Source: Hyphomicrobiales bacterium | GTDB taxonomy: Bacteria > Pseudomonadota > Alphaproteobacteria > Rhizobiales > Rhizobiaceae | DNA length: 64,000 nucleotides | Direction: 5' to 3' | NCBI GenBank assembly: GCA_900466945.1 | Contig: UBNV01000021.1 | Location: 1-64,000, forward strand | In this document: positions 53,051-61,816 of the stretch, one piece after another | Layout of the letters: each line of letters begins with the position of its first letter | How positions within the stretch are numbered: the first letter of the stretch is position 1 | Made by a program: the position numbers and the translations under genes | Notes under the pieces: generated by a model | What the model was told of the DNA's origin: nothing | Database searches by the model: none | The model's input: the letters and a program-made list of their open reading frames with translations, nothing else

Positions 53051-53734
53051 TCATTGTGATTTCGGGCCAGCGCCCGATACCTGCGGCGCGCGGCCGCGAT
53101 AGGTTTCGAGCAGAGTTGCGCGCTTCACTACACCTTCACCTGCCTGCCCTGCAAGCACGCAAGCATGGATAAACGCATTCTGGCCCATCTGCTCTTCCAA
53201 TTCCGCCCCGGTCAGAAGGTGGAAAGCGGGCACTTCCGCCTCCGCTCCCGTTCCGAGGTGCCAGGCCTTACGGGCCTGGTCGATCTTTCTCACGCCATCG
53301 GCTGCGGCATCCTGCGAATGGAACACCGCAATGGCTTCGCCGCTTCGTACCGCCGCCTCGACCTTCGCCGCTCCGGTGACAAACTGGCCGGCCTTCCGCG
53401 CCATGTTCATCATGCCGATCAGCTGCGCGACCAGAAGGCGCTCAACCACGGATCCGAGATCCGGATCCGCCTTCACATCTCGTTTCAGGGCCCGGGCGAA
53501 GAGTTTCTTCGCCACGGCCTTGTCGACGGCCTCCCGGCTGGGGCTGACCCAGCAGCCCCGGCCCGGAAGCGAGCGCTTCAGGTCCGGGACGATGGTCCCG
53601 TCCGGCGCTGCCACGAAACGCAGCAGCGTCTCGGGCGATCCGCTCTCGCGGGTGACGATGCACATCCGTCCGTTCGCTTCGGAGAGGTCGAAATCGTCCT
53701 CGATCTCTGTCGCGTCCGGCCTCTCGGCGCTCAT
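53051..53734 (-). CDS. YlxR-type RNA-binding protein fused to an L7Ae-like domain
   Basis: A 227-aa protein with two parts. Residues about 20-95 are the YlxR/DUF448 fold (RMCIVTRESGSPETLLRFVAAPDGTIVPDLKRSLPGRGCWVSPS), and residues about 105-195 resemble an L7Ae/L30e RNA-binding domain (IGMMNMARKAGQFVTGAAKVEAAVRSG). The fusion is normal for Alphaproteobacteria. ATG 53734 overlaps the nusA stop (TGATG). It lies between nusA and infB and probably binds RNA during transcription or translation. Confidence 0.9.
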   Translation of the reverse strand: MSAERPDATEIEDDFDLSEANGRMCIVTRESGSPETLLRFVAAPDGTIVPDLKRSLPGRGCWVSPSREAVDKAVAKKLFARALKRDVKADPDLGSVVERLLVAQLIGMMNMARKAGQFVTGAAKVEAAVRSGEAIAVFHSQDAAADGVRKIDQARKAWHLGTGAEAEVPAFHLLTGAELEEQMGQNAFIHACVLAGQAGEGVVKRATLLETYRGRAPQVSGAGPKSQ

Positions 53735-55353
53735 CACGCTCCCTGCTCGGCTTCTTCGCCTTCGAGTTCGCCTTCGGCTTCAGCCTCGGCTTCGACCGCG
53801 AGATCTTCCTCGGTGATCCAGCCGGCAGAAAGACGTGCCTGCACGATCATGGCCTCGGCTTCGGCACGCGAAATTTCGAACTTCGAGAACAAGCCCTCGA
53901 ACTTCTTGGTTTCGCCGTCCTTGCGCTCGCTCCAGCCGACGAGATCGTCGGCTGCGCAGCCAGCAAAGTCCTCGATCGTCTTGATGCCGTCTTCGCCGAG
54001 CGCGACCATCATCTGTGAGGTCATGCCTTCGATCTGGCGGAGTTCGTCGGCAACGCCGAGTTCCTTGCGCTTCGCGTCCATCTCGGCCTCGATCTTCTCA
54101 AGGTATTCGCGGGCGCGGGTCTGGATTTCCTGCGCCGTGTCTTCGTCGAAGCCGTCGATCGAAGCGATTTCGTCGAGATCGACGTAAGCGACTTCCTCGA
54201 CCTGGGCGAAGCCTTCCGAGGCCAGCACCTGGCCGACCATTTCGTCGACGTCGAGCGCATCCATGAACAGGTTGGTCCGTTCGTTGAATTCCTTCTGGCG
54301 GCGCTCCGATTCCTCGGCTTCCGTCATGATGTCGATGTCCCAGCCGGTCAGCTGCGAGGCCAGACGTACGTTCTGACCGCGACGACCGATGGCGAGCGAC
54401 AGCTGCTCGTCCGGAACCACCACTTCGATGCGCTCTGCATCCTCGTCGAGAACGACCTTTGCGACTTCAGCCGGCTGCAGGGCATTGACGATGAAGGAAG
54501 CCGGATCCTGGCTCCACGGGATGATGTCGATCTTTTCGCCCTGCAGTTCGCCGACGACGGCCTGAACGCGGGAGCCGCGCATACCGACGCAGGCGCCGAC
54601 CGGATCGATCGACGAGTCGTTCGAGATGACGGCGATCTTGGCGCGCGAACCCGGGTCACGGGCAACAGACTTGATCTGGATGATGCCGTCGTAGATCTCA
54701 GGAACTTCCATGGTGAACAGCTTCACCATGAACTGCGGATGGGTACGAGACAGGAAGATCTGCGGGCCACGCTGCTCGCGGCGCACGTCGTAGACATAGG
54801 CGCGGACACGGTCGCCGTAGCGGAAGGCTTCGCGCGGGATCATCTCGTCGCGACGGATGATGCCTTCGCCACGGCCGAGATCAACGATGACGTTGCCGTA
54901 TTCGACGCGCTTGACGGTTCCGTTGACGATTTCGCCGACGCGGTCCTTGAACTCGTCGAACTGGCGATCACGCTCGGCTTCGCGCACCTTCTGCACGATG
55001 ACCTGCTTGGCCGACTGGGCAGCAATACGGCCAAAGTCCATCGGCGGCAGCGGATCGGCGATGTAGTCGCCGAGCTTGGCGTCGACATTGCGGTCACGAG
55101 CGAGTTCGAGCGCGATCTGGGTCGCGTAATCCTCGACCTTCTCGACCACTTCGAGAAGACGCTGAAGGCGGATTTCGCCGGTCTTCGAGTTGATGTCGGC
55201 GCGAATGTTGGTTTCGCTACCGTAGCGCGAACGGGCAGCCTTCTGGATCGCATCGGCCATGGCGGCGAGCACGATTTCGCGGTCGATCACCTTTTCACGG
55301 GCAACGGCATCTGCAATCTGCAAGAGCTCGAGCCGGTTAGCGCTGACTGCCAT
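53734..55353 (-). CDS. nusA: Transcription termination/antitermination factor NusA
   Basis: A 539-aa RNA polymerase-associated factor. It has the N-terminal polymerase-binding domain (1-130), an S1 domain (GEIVNGTVKRVEYGNVIVDLGRGEGII), two KH domains (PVGACVGMRGSRVQAVVGELQGEKIDII; LSLAIGRRGQNVRLASQLTGWDI) and acidic C-terminal HhH repeats. It follows rimP at 56 bases and overlaps the YlxR gene. Confidence 0.97.
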   Translation of the reverse strand: MAVSANRLELLQIADAVAREKVIDREIVLAAMADAIQKAARSRYGSETNIRADINSKTGEIRLQRLLEVVEKVEDYATQIALELARDRNVDAKLGDYIADPLPPMDFGRIAAQSAKQVIVQKVREAERDRQFDEFKDRVGEIVNGTVKRVEYGNVIVDLGRGEGIIRRDEMIPREAFRYGDRVRAYVYDVRREQRGPQIFLSRTHPQFMVKLFTMEVPEIYDGIIQIKSVARDPGSRAKIAVISNDSSIDPVGACVGMRGSRVQAVVGELQGEKIDIIPWSQDPASFIVNALQPAEVAKVVLDEDAERIEVVVPDEQLSLAIGRRGQNVRLASQLTGWDIDIMTEAEESERRQKEFNERTNLFMDALDVDEMVGQVLASEGFAQVEEVAYVDLDEIASIDGFDEDTAQEIQTRAREYLEKIEAEMDAKRKELGVADELRQIEGMTSQMMVALGEDGIKTIEDFAGCAADDLVGWSERKDGETKKFEGLFSKFEISRAEAEAMIVQARLSAGWITEEDLAVEAEAEAEGELEGEEAEQGA

Positions 55354-55409
55354 TGTCTTTGGTCTCCGTCTTCACGCCCGGGCATCGGCCGCGGGCTATA
55401 GGTCAAACG

Positions 55410-56018
55410 TTATTCTTCGCTGTCGTCTTCGTCGTTCTGGTTCGCGGCCTGCGCCTTGGCGAGCTTGTCGGCACGCAGCGCGTCACGGATCAGATCGTCC
55501 GTCAGAATGAGCTTTGCCTCGGCGAGCGTGTTGAAGGGGATCGTCACCTTCGGCTCCTCGCCATACGCCACCTGGTCGCGCTCCAGGGTAAAACCTTCCT
55601 GGGTCACGTCCGTGATCTTGCCCCGGAAGCGCTTGCGGTTCTCGACCAGGATCGAGGTCTCGCACTTCACGATATGGCCCTGCCAACGGCTGAAGTCTGA
55701 CTTCCGAACCATCGGGCGGTCAATGCCCGGCGACGACACTTCGAGGTGATAAGCCTTGTCGACCGGATCCTCGACGTCCAGCACCGGCGACACTGCCATC
55801 GAAACGGCCTCGCAACCTTCGACATCCATCGTGCCGTCGATGCGTTCCGCCATGATCTGCAGCGTCATTCCGTTCTGGTTCATCATACGGACGCGAACCA
55901 GCTTGAAATCCATCGCGACGAGCACGGGCTCGATAATGTCTGCGATACGACGGTCAAGGCCCGTCTCGGTGATGATCCGTGCTTCGCCGGGTTCCGGCTT
56001 CGGCATGTCTTCGGACAA
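55410..56018 (-). CDS. rimP: Ribosome maturation factor RimP
   Basis: A 202-aa protein that assists 30S assembly. Family landmarks [42 protein letters not shown] and [20 protein letters not shown] are in order. The C-terminal tail is acidic. It is the first gene of the nusA-infB operon. The sequence upstream (56041-56075) contains a terminator-like hairpin on the same strand. Confidence 0.94.
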   Translation of the reverse strand: MSEDMPKPEPGEARIITETGLDRRIADIIEPVLVAMDFKLVRVRMMNQNGMTLQIMAERIDGTMDVEGCEAVSMAVSPVLDVEDPVDKAYHLEVSSPGIDRPMVRKSDFSRWQGHIVKCETSILVENRKRFRGKITDVTQEGFTLERDQVAYGEEPKVTIPFNTLAEAKLILTDDLIRDALRADKLAKAQAANQNDEDDSEE

Positions 56019-56046
56019 TCGTTTTACTCCCGATTGGCTGCGATCG

Positions 56047-56078
56047 CCAATAAAAAAGAGCGGGTCCTTCCGGGCCCA
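56047..56078 (-). terminator. Terminator-like hairpin with no obvious gene
   Basis: Minus strand GGGCCC-GGAA-GGACCC (one C-A mismatch), then CGCTCTTTTTTATTG. The U6 tail is strong, yet no minus-strand gene ends here: the next gene upstream (MFS) is on the plus strand. It may be a remnant of a gene formerly upstream of rimP, or may end antisense transcription. Confidence 0.45.
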
Positions 56079-56248
56079 CCCTTCATCTGTCGATCAAGAA
56101 TTTGAAGCCCATATACGCGACCGGCCCGGCTTTTGCAAGCTTTTCGCGGTGAGGCCAAAACAAACTTGCCATTCATGCGTTGCGCAAGGCAAGGTCCTGC
56201 CCACCACGGTCGTCTTCGAGGCGTCGTCGTGTCCTGAAAAGTTGAGAC

Positions 56249-57883
56249 ATGTCCACACACGAACGTCGTTCTCCGCTTCTGCCTCTGCGCAATGAAGCCT
56301 ATCGCCGGATCTGGCTTGCCAGCATTTCGTCCAATCTCGGTGGCCTGATCCAGGGTGTCGGCGCCGCCTGGATGATGGCTTCCATCTCCACCTCGGAGAA
56401 CATGGTCGCGCTCGTGCAGGCATCAAACACCGGCCCGATCATGCTGCTTTCGCTGGTGGCCGGCGCCATCGCCGACAGCTTCGATCGACGCCGCATCATG
56501 ATCGCCGCGCAGCTCTTCATGATAACCGTCTCGGCCATTCTGACACTTTTCGCCTTGCTTGATCTTATCACGCCCTGGGCGCTGCTCGCATTCACATTTC
56601 TGATCGGCTGCGGCACCGCGCTCAACAATCCGGCCTGGCAGGCCTCCGTCGGCGACATTGTCCCGAGGGCAGATCTTCCAGCGGCGGTCTCTCTCAACAG
56701 CATGGGCTTCAACATAACCCGCAGTGTCGGCCCCGCCATCGGGGGCATGATTGTCGCCGTCGCCGGTGCTGCTGCCGCCTTCGCCGCTAACACTGTCTCC
56801 TATATCGCCATCATCTACGCACTCTTCCGCTGGCGACCGGACATCCCGAAGAACCCGCTGCCGCGAGAGCAGCTCGGCTCTGCCATCGCCGCGGGCCTGC
56901 GCTATGTCGCCATGTCGCCCAATCTTGGCAAGGTGCTCTTCCGCGGCTTCGTCTTCGGCCTCACGGCAACCGCGATCCTCTCCCTCTTGCCGATCGTCGC
57001 ACGCGATCAGCTCTCTGGCGGTCCACTCACCTTCGGCGGCCTGCTCGGCGGCTTCGGGCTCGGCGCCATCGTCGGCGCCCTTTCCAATCAGCGCATGAGG
57101 GAACTGCTGTCGAGTGAAGACATCGTCCGCGCCGCCTTCGCCGGATTTGCAGTGGCAGCCGGCGTCACGGGCATCAGCACCTCGGTCTGGGTCACGGCGC
57201 TGGCCCTGATGGTTGCCGGTGCCTGCTGGGTGCTGGCGCTGTCGTTGTTCAACACGGTCGTTCAGCTCTCCGCTCCCCGCTGGGTCGTGGGGCGCGCGCT
57301 CTCGCTTTACCAGACGGCCACCTTCGGCGGCATGGCCACAGGCAGCTGGCTGTGGGGCAGCGTGGCCGAGAACTATGGCTCCGGCCAGGCGCTGGTGGCA
57401 TCCAGCCTTTTGATGATGGTGGGCGTGTTCATCGGCTTCATCCTGCCGATGCCGGCTTTCGCCACCCTCGACCTCGATCCGCTCAACCGTTTCAACGAGC
57501 CGTCCCTGAAGCTCGACATCCGCCCGCGCAGTGGCCCGATCGTCATCCATGTCGATTTCGAAATCAGGGATGAGGATGTGCCGGAATTCCTCAGGGTCAT
57601 GGTCGAGCGTCGCCGCATCCGTCTGCGCGACGGCGCGCGAAACTGGGCGCTGATGCGTGACCTGGAAAACCCCGACATCTGGACGGAAACCTATCATGTG
57701 CCGACCTGGGTCGACTATGTCCGCCACAACCAGCGCCGCACCAAGGCCGATGCCGAGATCACCGACCGCTTGCTCGAACTGCATCGTGGAGACCGGCCGC
57801 CCAAGGTGCACAGGATGATCGAACGTCAGGCGATCCCACCGGCTGACGACGTCTTCCACCAGTCACATATCGACCACCACTGA
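56249..57883 (+). CDS. MFS transporter of the MFS_3/EntS type
   Basis: A 544-aa protein. Residues 1-410 hold about 11-12 membrane helices of the EntS-like major facilitator group (AWMMASISTSENMVALVQAS, NPAWQASVGDIVPRADLPAAVSLNSMGFNITRSVGPAIGG). The last 130 residues are a soluble domain (GPIVIHVDFEIRDEDVPEFLRVMVERR) resembling the antibiotic-monooxygenase-like ferredoxin fold seen in this family. It is probably an exporter of a small molecule; the substrate is unknown. It is divergent from rimP and not linked to a biosynthetic cluster. Confidence 0.85.
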   Translation: MSTHERRSPLLPLRNEAYRRIWLASISSNLGGLIQGVGAAWMMASISTSENMVALVQASNTGPIMLLSLVAGAIADSFDRRRIMIAAQLFMITVSAILTLFALLDLITPWALLAFTFLIGCGTALNNPAWQASVGDIVPRADLPAAVSLNSMGFNITRSVGPAIGGMIVAVAGAAAAFAANTVSYIAIIYALFRWRPDIPKNPLPREQLGSAIAAGLRYVAMSPNLGKVLFRGFVFGLTATAILSLLPIVARDQLSGGPLTFGGLLGGFGLGAIVGALSNQRMRELLSSEDIVRAAFAGFAVAAGVTGISTSVWVTALALMVAGACWVLALSLFNTVVQLSAPRWVVGRALSLYQTATFGGMATGSWLWGSVAENYGSGQALVASSLLMMVGVFIGFILPMPAFATLDLDPLNRFNEPSLKLDIRPRSGPIVIHVDFEIRDEDVPEFLRVMVERRRIRLRDGARNWALMRDLENPDIWTETYHVPTWVDYVRHNQRRTKADAEITDRLLELHRGDRPPKVHRMIERQAIPPADDVFHQSHIDHH

Positions 57884-57892
57884 TGGCGGCTA

Positions 57893-59155
57893 TCAGCGCA
57901 GCTTGGCCTTCAGATCCGCACTCGGATAGCAGGTGGGTTTCATCCCGTTCTTGGCCTGCCATTCACCCAGCGACCGTCGCGTCTTGAAGCCGGGCAAGCC
58001 ATCCACCTTGCCCACATCATAGCCCTGCGCCACCAGTGCCTGCTGCATGGCCAGAACGTCGGAGCGCAGCATCTTGCCGACATCGCCCCAGGGCGCCTTG
58101 AACGCACCGCCGCCGCTCCCGATCCGGTCGGCAAGATTGCCGATGAACAGCGCGTAGAGGTCGGAATTGTTGTATTCCTTGAGCACGTAGAAATTCGGCG
58201 TGACCATGAATTCCGGACCATAGGTCCCAGCCGGCACCAGCATCATCGCTGACTGCGACGCTTCCGACAAGGGAAATGCCCGACCGGAGATCCGCGTAAG
58301 CCCGCCATTCGCCCAGGCCGAGACCGCCTTGGCTCTGTCGGGCCCTTCCTGAGCACAGGAAACACTGTCGGGAATGGTGATCTCGTAGCCCCAGTCACGG
58401 CCTCGCTGCCAGCCGCTCTTCACCAGATAGTTGGCTATGGATGCCAGCGTGTCCGGCACCGAATTCCAGATGTCGCGTTTGCCGTCGCCGTCGAAATCGA
58501 CGGCGTATTTCAGGTAGCTTCCTGGCATAAACTGCGGCTGTCCTAAAGCACCAGCCCAGGAGCCCATCAGCCGGTCGGCACTCACATCTCCGCTTTCGAC
58601 GATATGCAGCGCCGAGATCAGCTCCTGCTGGAACATCGGCTTGCGCGTCGACATGAAAGCCTTGGTCGCCAGCACTTCGATGGCGGAATGCGGAAGCTTG
58701 GCGCGCCCGTAGCCGGACTCGCGCCCCCAGATGGCGACGATGATCGAACCCGGCACCCCATAGGTCGCTTCCACCTTGCGCAGCGTCGACGCATGTTGGC
58801 TCGCAAGGGTCCGGCCGGTCGCGGCCAGCCCCTGCAGGCGCTTCTCGTTGAAATAGGAGGCCGGCGAGCTGAACTCCGCCTGGCTCTGCGTCCGCTCTTT
58901 CGGGGGCTTGGTTCCCGGTGGCACAAGATCAGGCAGATCCCAGTTCAGCTTTACGCCCTGAAGCGTCCGATCAAAGATCTCTTTGCTGATACCGCCGTCC
59001 TGCGCGGCGCGCCATAGATCGCTTGCGATCCATTGCCGGAATTGCGCTTCGACGGCGCTTCGGGAAGCGGCTGAGGACGGCGTGGCAAAACTCCCTGCCA
59101 AAAGCAGCGAAACAGTCGTCAGGAGCCAGCGGAATGGCTTGCGGGTTCGTGCCAT
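57893..59155 (-). CDS. Lytic murein transglycosylase, MltB-type, with peptidoglycan-binding domain
   Basis: A 420-aa periplasmic enzyme that cleaves the MurNAc-GlcNAc bond with formation of 1,6-anhydro-MurNAc. It has a signal peptide at residues 1-30 (ATPSSA cleavage region). The catalytic glutamate is in IIVAIWGRESGYGRAKL (near residue 133), followed by WAGALGQPQFMPGSYLKYAVDFDGDGKRDIWNS. A C-terminal PG_binding_1 domain (LRSDVLAMQQALVAQGYDVGKVDGLPGFKTRRSL) is present. ATG 59155 with GAGGAAGA upstream; the longer frame overlaps recR. It follows recR after 16 bases. Confidence 0.9.
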   Translation of the reverse strand: MARTRKPFRWLLTTVSLLLAGSFATPSSAASRSAVEAQFRQWIASDLWRAAQDGGISKEIFDRTLQGVKLNWDLPDLVPPGTKPPKERTQSQAEFSSPASYFNEKRLQGLAATGRTLASQHASTLRKVEATYGVPGSIIVAIWGRESGYGRAKLPHSAIEVLATKAFMSTRKPMFQQELISALHIVESGDVSADRLMGSWAGALGQPQFMPGSYLKYAVDFDGDGKRDIWNSVPDTLASIANYLVKSGWQRGRDWGYEITIPDSVSCAQEGPDRAKAVSAWANGGLTRISGRAFPLSEASQSAMMLVPAGTYGPEFMVTPNFYVLKEYNNSDLYALFIGNLADRIGSGGGAFKAPWGDVGKMLRSDVLAMQQALVAQGYDVGKVDGLPGFKTRRSLGEWQAKNGMKPTCYPSADLKAKLR

Positions 59156-59171
59156 CGGTTCTTCCTCGCGG

Positions 59172-59777
59172 TCAGATCGTGGTCCGGGCCCTGATCGCCG
59201 CAGACAGTGTTCCCTCGTCCAGATAATCCAGTTCGCCCCCAACGGGCACGCCATGGGCAAGCCGCGTGATCCTCACGTCGAGCCCAGTCAGATGGTCAGT
59301 TATATAGTGTGCTGTGGTCTGCCCCTCGACGGTCGCATTGACCGCGATGATGATCTCGCGGATCCCGCCCTTGGCCACCCGGTCGATCAGCCCCTTGATG
59401 TTGAGATCATCGGGACCGATCCCGTCTAGCGGCGACAGCGTGCCGCCCAGCACGTGATAGGCGGCATTCATCGCGCCGGCGCGCTCCAATGCCCAGAGGT
59501 CGGAGACATCTTCGACGACGATGATCACTGTCTGGTCGCGAGCCACGTCAGTGCAGACGGTGCAGGGATCGACGGTATCGACATTGCCGCAGCAGGAACA
59601 GATCTTCACCTTGTCATAGGCCTCGCCCATGGCATGGCCGAGCGGCCCCAGAAGTTGATCCTTCTTCTTGATCAGGTGCAGCGCTGCGCGCCGTGCCGAG
59701 CGGGGTCCGAGCCCCGGCACTTTTGCCAGTAGCTGGATGAGTTTCTCGATTTCGGGGCCGGTGACTCGTTTTGCCAT
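59172..59777 (-). CDS. recR: Recombination mediator RecR
   Basis: A 201-aa protein that works with RecF/RecO to load RecA at gaps. It has an HhH motif ([19 protein letters not shown]), a zinc-ribbon ([16 protein letters not shown]) and a Toprim domain ([14 protein letters not shown], and [15 protein letters not shown]). It is separated from dnaX-ybaB, its usual operon partners, by two genes on the other strand. Confidence 0.96.
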   Translation of the reverse strand: MAKRVTGPEIEKLIQLLAKVPGLGPRSARRAALHLIKKKDQLLGPLGHAMGEAYDKVKICSCCGNVDTVDPCTVCTDVARDQTVIIVVEDVSDLWALERAGAMNAAYHVLGGTLSPLDGIGPDDLNIKGLIDRVAKGGIREIIIAVNATVEGQTTAHYITDHLTGLDVRITRLAHGVPVGGELDYLDEGTLSAAIRARTTI

Positions 59778-59833
59778 GGCGGCGTTTCTAGCCCATATAG
59801 ACGGGAAACGGAATCGCCGAAGGGATGCCCGAC

Positions 59834-60454
59834 ATGAAAATCCTCGCTGTCTGCCTCGGTCGACCCGAAATCCTGCCCGGCAAGAAATACAAGACCGGCA
59901 TCAACAAGCTCGCCATCCAGGGGCCGATTATGGTGGATGCCGAGGGCCTCGTCGGAGACGCGATCCTCAACCGCAAGCATCACGGCGGCGTCGATCAAGC
60001 GGTCTATATCGAGGGATCGATCGATCTAGACTGGTGGCAGGCCGAACTAGGCCGCGATCTTCCCTACGGTACCTTCGGTGAAAACCTCGTGATTGAGGGA
60101 CTGGAAAGCGCCATGCTGGCGGCGGGCGACCGCTTGCTGATCGGCGAGGTTCTCCTCGAAATCACCTCCGCCCGCATGCCCTGCGCGACCTTTGCCGCAA
60201 AAATGGATGATCCGGGCATTGTCAAACGCTACACGCGGGCCGCCCGCCCGGGCGCCTATGCGCGCGTGCTTCAGGGCGGCATGGTCGAAGCGGGTCAGCC
60301 TGTCGAGTTCATCCCCTGGTCCGGCGACCGCGTGACCATGCGTGAGATGATGGCGACCTTCGGCCGTAGTTTGAGCGAGGCCGATCGCGCCCGCTATCTC
60401 GCCGCACCCGTCCACTACAAGGTCAGGGATGCGATTACCGCCGGAGAGATGTGA
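59834..60454 (+). CDS. MOSC domain protein (YiiM-like)
   Basis: A 206-aa MOSC-domain protein ([78 protein letters not shown]). The conserved cysteine in RMPCATF is the presumed molybdenum-cofactor ligand. YiiM-type proteins reduce N-hydroxylated compounds. ATG 59834 with AAGGGA upstream is preferred; ATG 59825 lacks spacing for a ribosome-binding site. It is followed by a hydrolase gene on the same strand. Confidence 0.88.
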   Translation: MKILAVCLGRPEILPGKKYKTGINKLAIQGPIMVDAEGLVGDAILNRKHHGGVDQAVYIEGSIDLDWWQAELGRDLPYGTFGENLVIEGLESAMLAAGDRLLIGEVLLEITSARMPCATFAAKMDDPGIVKRYTRAARPGAYARVLQGGMVEAGQPVEFIPWSGDRVTMREMMATFGRSLSEADRARYLAAPVHYKVRDAITAGEM

Positions 60455-60535
60455 GTTTCAACCAAGGTCTCAAAGCAATCTGGCTTTACCCGATCCCAGC
60501 TTCTCGCCATGATGCCGCCCCGCATGGGAGGGGTG

Positions 60536-61426
60536 ATGGAACCGAGGCAAACAGAGCTGACCGCAGCCGACGGCGTTCGGTTGACCGGCCATTGGTGGGG
60601 GCATGCCGGACCCGGGCCATCTGCAACCGTCATCATCAATCCGGCGACCGGTGTCCACGCCCGCTATTACCACCGCTATGCCGCCTACCTCGCGGGGAAT
60701 GGGTTTTCCGTCCTCACCTATGACTATCGTGGCATTGGCCTATCGCGTCCCGCAAGGCTTGTTGGCTCGACCTTCACGTGGCGCCAGTGGGGCGAGCAGG
60801 ATTTCGACGCAGCTCTGCGTCATGCAATCCAGGAGGACAAGGCCGGGCGCGTGCTCGTTGTCGGCCACAGCATCGGCGGTTTCCTGCCGGGTTACTCACC
60901 CGCGGTAGGCCGCGTCTCGGGTATGCTCTCTGTCGGCGGTCAATTCGGCTATTGGGGGGATTATCTGCCGTCGCGTCGCCTGCCGCTCTTCCTCAAATGG
61001 CATGTCGCTATGCCCGCGATCACGCTCGCGCTCGGCCATTTCCCCGGCAAGCGCCTGGGTTGGCTCGAGGACCTCCCGAAGGGCGTCGCCTTTGGCTGGG
61101 GGCTGCAGCAGGGCAGGGCGGAGCAGGGCTTGTCTCAAGAGGCAGCTGAAGTCATGCGGGACCGGTTCGCAACCACAACCGGCCCGATCCTCAGCGTCAC
61201 TATGTCGGATGATGAATTCGCCACGCCGAAGGCGATAAGCCGCGCCATGCGTTACTACCGCCGCTCGCCCGTGACCAAGGTGCTCCTTGCACCACAGGAT
61301 CTGGGTTTTGCCAGCGTCGGCCATTTCGACCTTTTTCACGCACGTCACCGGGAGGGCTTCTGGCACCAGAGCCTGGATTTCCTGCGCAACGGAGAAAACC
61401 CTTGGGAAAATCGGGTCTATCTCTGA
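60536..61426 (+). CDS. Alpha/beta hydrolase (YheT/serine aminopeptidase-like)
   Basis: A 296-aa hydrolase. The nucleophile elbow GHSIGG places Ser112, the oxyanion region is NPATGVHARYYHRYAAYLA, the DYRGIGLS motif follows, and a late histidine in VGHFDLFHARH completes a likely triad. The substrate is unknown. ATG 60536 has GGGAGGGG four bases upstream; the frame open from 60509 is less likely. It sits between the MOSC gene and the convergent ybaB. Confidence 0.85.
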   Translation: MEPRQTELTAADGVRLTGHWWGHAGPGPSATVIINPATGVHARYYHRYAAYLAGNGFSVLTYDYRGIGLSRPARLVGSTFTWRQWGEQDFDAALRHAIQEDKAGRVLVVGHSIGGFLPGYSPAVGRVSGMLSVGGQFGYWGDYLPSRRLPLFLKWHVAMPAITLALGHFPGKRLGWLEDLPKGVAFGWGLQQGRAEQGLSQEAAEVMRDRFATTTGPILSVTMSDDEFATPKAISRAMRYYRRSPVTKVLLAPQDLGFASVGHFDLFHARHREGFWHQSLDFLRNGENPWENRVYL

Positions 61427-61445
61427 CAGACCCGATCGAAGTCGA

Positions 61446-61769
61446 TCAGAACGGAAACTTCATTCCCGGCGGCAAGGGAATGCCGGCGGTGACCGAGGCC
61501 ATCTTCTCCTGGGTCTGCGATTCGACCTTGTCCTTCGCGTCCTTGTGAGCGGCAACGATCAGGTCTTCGAGGATCTCGACATCGTCTTCCTTGAACAGCG
61601 ACGGATCGATCTTGATGCTGCGCATCTCGCCCTTCCCGGTCAGAACCACTGTGACCATGCCACCGCCCGACTTACCTTCGATTTCGAGTGCGGCGATTTC
61701 CGCCTGCATCTTCTCCATCTTAGACTGCATTTCCTTGACCTTGCCCATCATGCCCATGATGTCGCGCAT
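61446..61769 (-). CDS. YbaB/EbfC family nucleoid-associated protein
   Basis: A 107-aa DNA-binding protein that dimerises like tweezers. It has the N-terminal coiled coil ([22 protein letters not shown]) and the conserved core [36 protein letters not shown] precedes the ATG. It follows dnaX at 47 bases, the usual arrangement. Confidence 0.95.
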   Translation of the reverse strand: MRDIMGMMGKVKEMQSKMEKMQAEIAALEIEGKSGGGMVTVVLTGKGEMRSIKIDPSLFKEDDVEILEDLIVAAHKDAKDKVESQTQEKMASVTAGIPLPPGMKFPF

Positions 61770-61816
61770 CGTCGTCTCCTTGGATTGTTGTCGTTTTCGG
61801 CTGGAGGCCCGTGGCC

